DNA of 64,000 nucleotides from Streptomyces sp. CNQ-509 (GTDB lineage Bacteria > Actinomycetota > Actinomycetes > Streptomycetales > Streptomycetaceae): NCBI RefSeq assembly GCF_001011035.1, contig NZ_CP011492.1, positions 7,890,951 to 7,954,950 of the forward strand, given 5' to 3'. This document shows, in pieces, positions 59,439-64,000 of this stretch (the stretch's first letter is position 1; each line of letters opens with the position of its first letter). The translations under genes and the position numbers were made by a program. Under the pieces are notes generated by a model. That model searched no databases. It was not told the DNA's origin and saw only the letters and a program-made list of their open reading frames with translations.

Positions 59439-60584
59439 TCAGGCCCGCGCCAGGAACCGGCGCTGGGCGGCGAGGAGGTCCGCTTCCTCCGCCGCCTCGC
59501 CGGGGTGCGGGAAGTGGCCCGCGGTGAGCACGTGCAGCTCCTTCGGCCCCGGCAGGGCGTTGTACACGGCGAACTGTCCCGGCGGCGGGACGGCCGGGTC
59601 GAAGAGCGCGGCTGCGACGTGGACCGGAATGCCGATGTGCCGCGCCGCGGTGGCGGCGTCGAAGTACGCCAGCACCCCCGCGACCTCCGGATGCGCGGCA
59701 TGGTGCCGCCGGACCGACTCGCCGCTCCCGGTGCACGGCAGCGTCAGCCGCAGCGGATGGTTGCCGAAACTGGGCACGGTCAGCACGGCGGCCGCGAACC
59801 GCTCGTCCCACGGCAGCGCCAGCGCCCCGATGCCGCCGCCGAAGCTCGCCCCCGCGTACGTGAGCCGCCGCATCGACGCGGGTACGAGTTCCGCGAGCGC
59901 CGTCGCCGCGCACCACACGTCGGCGGCGCAGCCTCCGTGCACGTACGACCGCCGGGAACCGATGCCGTGCAGGACGTGCGCGGCGGCGCCGGACGGCAGG
60001 TCCGGCTGCCGGCTGCGTGCGCCCTGGCCGCGCAGGCACGGCCAGATGGCCGCCGTGCCCGGCGGCAGCAACTCCGGCTCGGGGCCCTCCCGGCCGCCGT
60101 AGCCGTGCGTCACGACGCAGCCCTGGCGCACCTGCCCGTCCGCCGGCAGCGTCACCCAGCCGCCGATGCGGCGCCCGCCGAGCGAGGTGTACCCGACCTC
60201 GTGCACCGCCACCGCTTGCGCTCCGCCGGTGGTCGCCGTGCGGCTACGGAGCCGGGGCGCGACCCGCGTGCCGCGGGCCTCGGCGTACAGGGCGCGCCAG
60301 AACTCCCCGAAGCCGGTGGGGGCTTCGGGGGCGGGCACGGAGAGCAGCCGGTCCAGGTCGTAGCCGTACGCGGGGTCGAAGGGGAAGTCGTGTGCCAGGC
60401 CGGCCGCCTGCCCGCGCGGGCGGTGGCCGCGACCGCCGCCGTCCGTCCCCACCACCCACGCCTCCCGCCCGGCACCGCCGTTCGCCCCAAGGTACCCGGG
60501 CCATCCGCACCGGCGAGGGGCGCGGTCCTCAAGTCCGGGAAACCTCCCGGAAATTCGTTCGCCACCGCCTGTTGACGGGGTCAT
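59439..60584 (-). CDS. Acetyl xylan esterase / cephalosporin-C deacetylase (CE7) family
   Basis: Alpha/beta-hydrolase of 381 residues that deacetylates sugars or cephalosporins. The nucleophile S247 is in TYAGASFGGGIGALAL, the acid Asp in AALFDPAVPP and the catalytic His in VLTAGHFPHPGEAA. Earlier motifs are FGEFWRALYAEARGT and CVVTHGYGGREG. Relatives have GxSQGG; here Phe replaces Gln in the elbow. The ATG at 60584 has TAGGAG six bases upstream, despite an unusually long basic N-terminal segment. It is divergent to a LacI gene; two operator-like repeats lie between. Confidence 0.85.
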   Translation of the reverse strand: MTPSTGGGERISGRFPGLEDRAPRRCGWPGYLGANGGAGREAWVVGTDGGGRGHRPRGQAAGLAHDFPFDPAYGYDLDRLLSVPAPEAPTGFGEFWRALYAEARGTRVAPRLRSRTATTGGAQAVAVHEVGYTSLGGRRIGGWVTLPADGQVRQGCVVTHGYGGREGPEPELLPPGTAAIWPCLRGQGARSRQPDLPSGAAAHVLHGIGSRRSYVHGGCAADVWCAATALAELVPASMRRLTYAGASFGGGIGALALPWDERFAAAVLTVPSFGNHPLRLTLPCTGSGESVRRHHAAHPEVAGVLAYFDAATAARHIGIPVHVAAALFDPAVPPPGQFAVYNALPGPKELHVLTAGHFPHPGEAAEEADLLAAQRRFLARA

Positions 60585-60601
60585 GTCCCGCTCCTATGGT
60601 C

Positions 60602-60662
60602 GCTGCTACGAAACAGCAAGAGGGGCTCAAGTCCTGCTAATCCGCTGCTGATACGTAACAGC
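60602..60662. promoter_or_regulatory. Two LacI-type operators between esterase and LacI genes
   Basis: Site 1 GCTGCTACGAAACAGC (60602-60617) and site 2 GCTGATACGTAACAGC (60647-60662) share GCTG-N-TACG-N-A-CAGC and are 45 bp apart. Both have the central CG of LacI operators. They lie within the 89-bp divergent promoter region, so the adjacent LacI protein probably controls both sides. Confidence 0.75.
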
Positions 60663-60673
60663 AAGGGGTTCCT

Positions 60674-61741
60674 TTGTCAGTCAAACGCCGTCGCGGGGCA
60701 CCGACCCAGGCAGACGTCGCCCGCCGTGCGGGCGTGTCGCAGGCGACCGTCTCCGCCGTCGTGAACGGTCGTGCCACCGACCACCGGATACCCGTCGAGA
60801 CGGAGGAACTGGTCCGCCAGGCCGTCCGCGACCTCGGCTACGCGGCCAATCCCGCCGCCCGCAGTCTCAAGGGCAAGCGCAACCGGATGATCGGGGTGCA
60901 CACCTTCGAGTCGGTCTTCCCGATCGCCAGCCGCGACTTCTACCACGAGTTCCTGGTCGGAGTGGAGGAACAGGCCGTCGCCGAGGGCCACGACCTGGTG
61001 CTGTTCACCTCCACGGAGGGCCCCGACGGTCAGCGTCAGCTCTACAGCGACGGCTCGAACCGGCTCAACGTCGCCGACGGCAGCGTGCTGCTCGGCGTCG
61101 CGCACGACCACTCCGACCTCGCCCGCCTCAGCCGGGAGGGCTACCCCTTCGTCCATATCGGCCGCCGCGACGTGCCGGGCGCCGACATCGCCTGGGTCAG
61201 CGCCGACTACGCCGAGGCGACCCGCGACGCCGTCGCCCGGCTGGTCTCGCTGGGCCACCGCCGGGTCGGCTACCTCGGCATCACACACAGGGTCGAGGCC
61301 GTCGTCGACCGCGAGGCCGGCTACCGCACGGCCTGCGCGGACGCCGGCATCCCGCAGCTCCCGGTGCTGATGAACGCCGGGGACCTCACGCAGGAGTGGT
61401 TCGACCTCGCCCTGGCATCCGGGATGACCGCGTTCGTCGCCGAGGACGAGTCGTTCGCCGGCCGCATCGCCGGCTTCGCCGCCGCCCGGGACCTGGCGAT
61501 ACCCGCGCGGCTCTCGCTCGTCGTGCTCCGCGGTACGGAGACGGGCCCGTACCCCGGGACCGGCTGGAGCTGCGTGGAGATCCCCCGCCGGGAGATCGGC
61601 CGCGAGGCCGTGCGGCTGCTCCTGCGCCTGCTCGACACCCCCGACGCGCCGCGAGAGGACCAGATCCTGCTCTCCTGCACGCCGCCCGGCGGGGAGACCG
61701 TCGCCGTGGCCCCGGCGGGCGCTCCGGGAGGAGAGGCATGA
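60674..61741 (+). CDS. LacI-family transcriptional regulator
   Basis: A 355-residue repressor. The helix-turn-helix with hinge is TQADVARRAGVSQATVSAVV then NGRATDHRIPVETEELVRQA, and the effector domain has RMIGVHTFESVFPIASRDFY and a PxxL-type ARLSLVVLRG segment. Start TTG 60674 is preceded by AAGGGG at five bases; there is no better start. The FAD oxidoreductase gene follows with an ATGA overlap. It likely senses a sugar imported by the transporter at 63358. Confidence 0.94.
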   Translation: MSVKRRRGAPTQADVARRAGVSQATVSAVVNGRATDHRIPVETEELVRQAVRDLGYAANPAARSLKGKRNRMIGVHTFESVFPIASRDFYHEFLVGVEEQAVAEGHDLVLFTSTEGPDGQRQLYSDGSNRLNVADGSVLLGVAHDHSDLARLSREGYPFVHIGRRDVPGADIAWVSADYAEATRDAVARLVSLGHRRVGYLGITHRVEAVVDREAGYRTACADAGIPQLPVLMNAGDLTQEWFDLALASGMTAFVAEDESFAGRIAGFAAARDLAIPARLSLVVLRGTETGPYPGTGWSCVEIPRREIGREAVRLLLRLLDTPDAPREDQILLSCTPPGGETVAVAPAGAPGGEA

Positions 61742-63339
61742 CGGAGCTGCGCACCGACATAGCCGTCGTCGGGGGCGGGCTCGGCGGCGTGGCCGCCGCC
61801 CTGGCCGCCGCCCGCTCGGGCCTCAGGGTCCTCCTCACCGAGGAGTACGACTGGGTCGGCGGCCAGTTGACCGTCCAGGGCACGCCGCCCGACGAGCACC
61901 CCTGGATCGAGCAGTTCGGCTGCACCGCGAGTTACCGCCGGCTCCGGGACGGGATCCGCGACTACTACCGGCACTGGTACCCGCTGTCGGCGGCGGCGCG
62001 CCGGCGACCGGCCCTCAACCCCGGCGCCGGCCGGGTGAGCGCGCTGTGCGCGGAGCCGAGCGCGGCGCACGCCGTGCTGCGGGCCATGCTCGCGCCGCAC
62101 CGGGCGAGCGGCCTGCTGGACCTGCGGCTCGGGCACCGCCCCGTCGCGGCGACCACCGACGGCGACGCCGTCACCAGCGTGACGCTGCGCGACCTCGACT
62201 CCGGCGAGGACGTCACGGTGACCGCCGCGTACTTCCTGGACGCCACGGAGACCGGCGAGCTGCTGCCGCTCACCGGCACCGAGTACGTCACGGGGTTCGA
62301 GTCGCAGGCCGACACCGGGGAGCCGAGCGCCCCCGCGCGGCGGCAGCCGCTCAACATGCAGGCCGCCTCCTGGTGCTTCGCCGTCGAGCACCGGGCCGGC
62401 GAGGACCACACCATCGACAAGCCCGACGACTACGGCTTCTGGCGCGACTACCGCCCCCCGTACTGGCCCGACCGGATGTTCAGCATGGTCGCGCCCAAGC
62501 CGCAGACGCTGCGGCCGGCGACCCGCGTGCTGATCCCCGACCCCGCGCCGGGCGAACCCGCCCTGCAGGGCCTGGCGGGCGACCTCGACCTGTGGGCCTT
62601 CCGCCGCGTCCTCGCCCGCTCCTCGTTCGAGGACGGCGCGCTCGCCGGCGACGTCGTCATCGTCAACTGGCCGATGATCGACTACGTCGAGGGGCCGCTG
62701 TACGAGGTCGAGCCCGCGGCGGCCGCGCGCCACCTGGCCGGCGCACGGCAGATGAGCCTCTCCTTCCTCTACTGGATGCAGACGGAGATGCCGCGCCCCG
62801 ACGGGAGTACCGGGCTGCCCGGACTGCGGCTGCGCGGCGACGTCGTGGGCACGGCGGACGGGCTGTGCATGGGCCCGTACATCCGCGAATCCCGGCGCAT
62901 CCGGGCCGTGTACACGGTGACGGAGCAGGACGTGTCCCTCGCGATACGGGGTGATCGCGGGGCGGTCGCGTACGAGGACTCGGTCGGCATCGGGTCGTAC
63001 CGCATCGACCTGCACCCCTCCACCGGCGGCGACAACTACATCGACGTGGCCTCCTCGCCCTTCCGTATCCCGCTGGGCGCCCTGCTGCCCGAGCGGATGT
63101 GCAACCTGCTGCCCGCCGCCAAGAACATCGGCACCACCCACCTCACCAACGGCTGCTACCGGCTGCATCCGGTCGAGTGGAACGCCGGCGAGGCCGCGGG
63201 ACTCCTCGCCGCGTACTGCCTGCGCCACCGCACCACCCCGCACCAGGTCCGCGCCCAGCCCGCCCGACTCGCGGACTACCAGAGCGCGTTGACCGGCCAC
63301 GGCGTCGAGATCGCCTGGCCCGACATCCGCGGTTACTGA
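61738..63339 (+). CDS. FAD-dependent oxidoreductase (xanthan-lyase-associated type)
   Basis: A 533-residue flavoprotein of the PF12831-like family. The dinucleotide-binding motif VVGGGLGGVAAALAAARSG lies at residues 10-28, EEYDWVGGQLTVQGT is the second cofactor segment, and AYFLDATETGELLPLTG, FGAEWNAGEAAG-type HPVEWNAGEAAGLLA near the C-terminus fit the family. Members are often in sugar-degradation loci next to ABC transporters, with unclear substrates. The ATG at 61738 overlaps the LacI stop, giving coupled translation. Confidence 0.85.
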   Translation: MTELRTDIAVVGGGLGGVAAALAAARSGLRVLLTEEYDWVGGQLTVQGTPPDEHPWIEQFGCTASYRRLRDGIRDYYRHWYPLSAAARRRPALNPGAGRVSALCAEPSAAHAVLRAMLAPHRASGLLDLRLGHRPVAATTDGDAVTSVTLRDLDSGEDVTVTAAYFLDATETGELLPLTGTEYVTGFESQADTGEPSAPARRQPLNMQAASWCFAVEHRAGEDHTIDKPDDYGFWRDYRPPYWPDRMFSMVAPKPQTLRPATRVLIPDPAPGEPALQGLAGDLDLWAFRRVLARSSFEDGALAGDVVIVNWPMIDYVEGPLYEVEPAAAARHLAGARQMSLSFLYWMQTEMPRPDGSTGLPGLRLRGDVVGTADGLCMGPYIRESRRIRAVYTVTEQDVSLAIRGDRGAVAYEDSVGIGSYRIDLHPSTGGDNYIDVASSPFRIPLGALLPERMCNLLPAAKNIGTTHLTNGCYRLHPVEWNAGEAAGLLAAYCLRHRTTPHQVRAQPARLADYQSALTGHGVEIAWPDIRGY

Positions 63340-63357
63340 ACCCGAGGGAGCGAGAAG

Positions 63358-64000
63358 ATGACGGGACGCATCGACAGGAGAAGGCTGCTGATGGCCGGCG
63401 GGTCACTGGTGGCGGCCGGGGCCGTCGGCGGACTCACGCTGAACGGCTGCGACTTCAGCACGGATCCGGCGGGCGGCGCGGACACGGGGCCGGTCGAGGG
63501 CAAGGGGCAGGCGCCCGAGCTGCAGCGGCTGGTCGACGAGGGGAAGCTGCCCGCGCTGCCGAAGCGGCTGCCGGCGGAGCCGCTCGTGGTCCGCCCGGTC
63601 GACCGGGCGGCGGCCTACGGCGGCACCTGGCGCAACGCGCTCATCGGCGCGGGCGACGCCGGCCGCCTCGGCTACGCCTTCGCGTACGAGAACCTGGTCC
63701 GCTGGGACCGCGACTGGAAGAAGATCATCCCCAACGTCGCGGAGTCGTTCAGCGAGAGCGAGGACGCCACGCGGGTGACGTTCAGGCTCCGCAAGGGCCT
63801 GAGGTGGTCCGACGGCGAGCCGTTCACCGCGGACGACATCGAGTTCGCCTTCCGGGACCTGATCATGAACAAGGAGATCATCCCGGACACGCCGGGCCAG
63901 TACACCGTCGGCGGCGGCCCGGCGAAGCTGCGGAAGATCGACGCGTATACCGTGGAGTTCACCTTCGCCGGGCCCAACGCCCTCTATCTGACGGGCATGG
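63358..64000 (+). CDS. ABC transporter substrate-binding lipoprotein (family 5), cut by right edge
   Basis: N-terminal 214 residues of an oligopeptide/oligosaccharide-binding protein. A twin-arginine signal (RIDRRRLLMAGGSLVAAG) is combined with a lipobox-like LTLNGC, as in many Streptomyces Tat lipoproteins. The SBP_bac_5 core is clear: FAYENLVRWDRDWKKIIPNV, ESFSESEDATRVTFRLRKGL and SDGEPFTADDIEFAFRDLIM. The ATG at 63358 has GGGAG eight bases upstream. It is 18 bp downstream of the oxidoreductase, in the same operon as lacI; the rest of the transporter should follow outside the window. Full-length relatives are about 550-650 residues. Confidence 0.92.
   Translation, partial: MTGRIDRRRLLMAGGSLVAAGAVGGLTLNGCDFSTDPAGGADTGPVEGKGQAPELQRLVDEGKLPALPKRLPAEPLVVRPVDRAAAYGGTWRNALIGAGDAGRLGYAFAYENLVRWDRDWKKIIPNVAESFSESEDATRVTFRLRKGLRWSDGEPFTADDIEFAFRDLIMNKEIIPDTPGQYTVGGGPAKLRKIDAYTVEFTFAGPNALYLTGM

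Noticed and set aside
1..64000. tRNA, rRNA, CRISPR arrays, insertion sequences and integrases
   Set aside because: I looked for conserved tRNA/rRNA segments, regularly spaced repeats and transposase or recombinase motifs and saw none.

Overview
The window is very GC-rich, with strong G/C preference at third codon positions, many GTG/TTG starts and a dense SARP/ECF/LacI/MarR regulator set. It is almost certainly chromosomal DNA of a Streptomyces-type actinomycete. A tap-tpg pair (51483-54107), encoding the telomere-complex protein and the terminal protein, says the replicon is linear. No rRNA, tRNA, CRISPR array, transposase or integrase was recognised.

Layout. 1-3123: a sugar ABC transporter (permease cut by the left edge, binding lipoprotein) with a DeoR regulator. 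3581-7091: secreted GH16 beta-glucanase, an amidohydrolase, and a secreted GH5 beta-mannanase preceded by a perfect CebR-type box. 7246-9695: two oxidoreductases and a TetR regulator. 9941-13844: ECF sigma factor with a membrane partner, a small membrane protein, a methyltransferase and a SpoIIE-type phosphatase. 14355-17897: dnaE, the replicative polymerase, whose first ~880 bases have strikingly different codon use. 17913-25295: regulator/target pairs (MerR/SDR, SARP/MFS, AraC/MFS). 25312-31003: an aminoglycoside adenylyltransferase-like gene, a GH43 enzyme and a GH78 alpha-L-rhamnosidase with LacI-type operators. 31188-32584: a 5'-truncated KAS III remnant, an orphan acyl carrier protein, and an NTF2-like/MarR gene pair. 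32681-37659: the methylmalonyl-CoA mutase operon mutA-mutB-meaB. 37972-50468: assorted genes including a decayed GlxA-type regulator, two GNAT enzymes, a noncanonical SDR, YqeY, a carboxylesterase and a TrmH methyltransferase. 50638-54107: an unknown gene, tap and tpg. 54152-58627: a MarR regulator with matching operators at an isochorismatase and a GNAT gene, a Fe-S protein, and glsA. 58640-64000: a carbohydrate locus with a truncated hydrolase, CE7 esterase, LacI, FAD oxidoreductase and the start of an oligopeptide/oligosaccharide-binding lipoprotein cut by the right edge.

Themes. Plant-polymer use is prominent (glucan, mannan, arabinan, rhamnose, acetylated sugars), with palindromic operators near most of these genes. 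Three gene remnants (KAS III, GlxA regulator, glycosidase-like hydrolase) mark ongoing gene loss. The points most worth a second look are tap-tpg lying only ~34 kb from dnaE, the mosaic codon use in dnaE, the three remnants, and several unassigned operator systems. I saw no clear evidence for a wholly new biological system.
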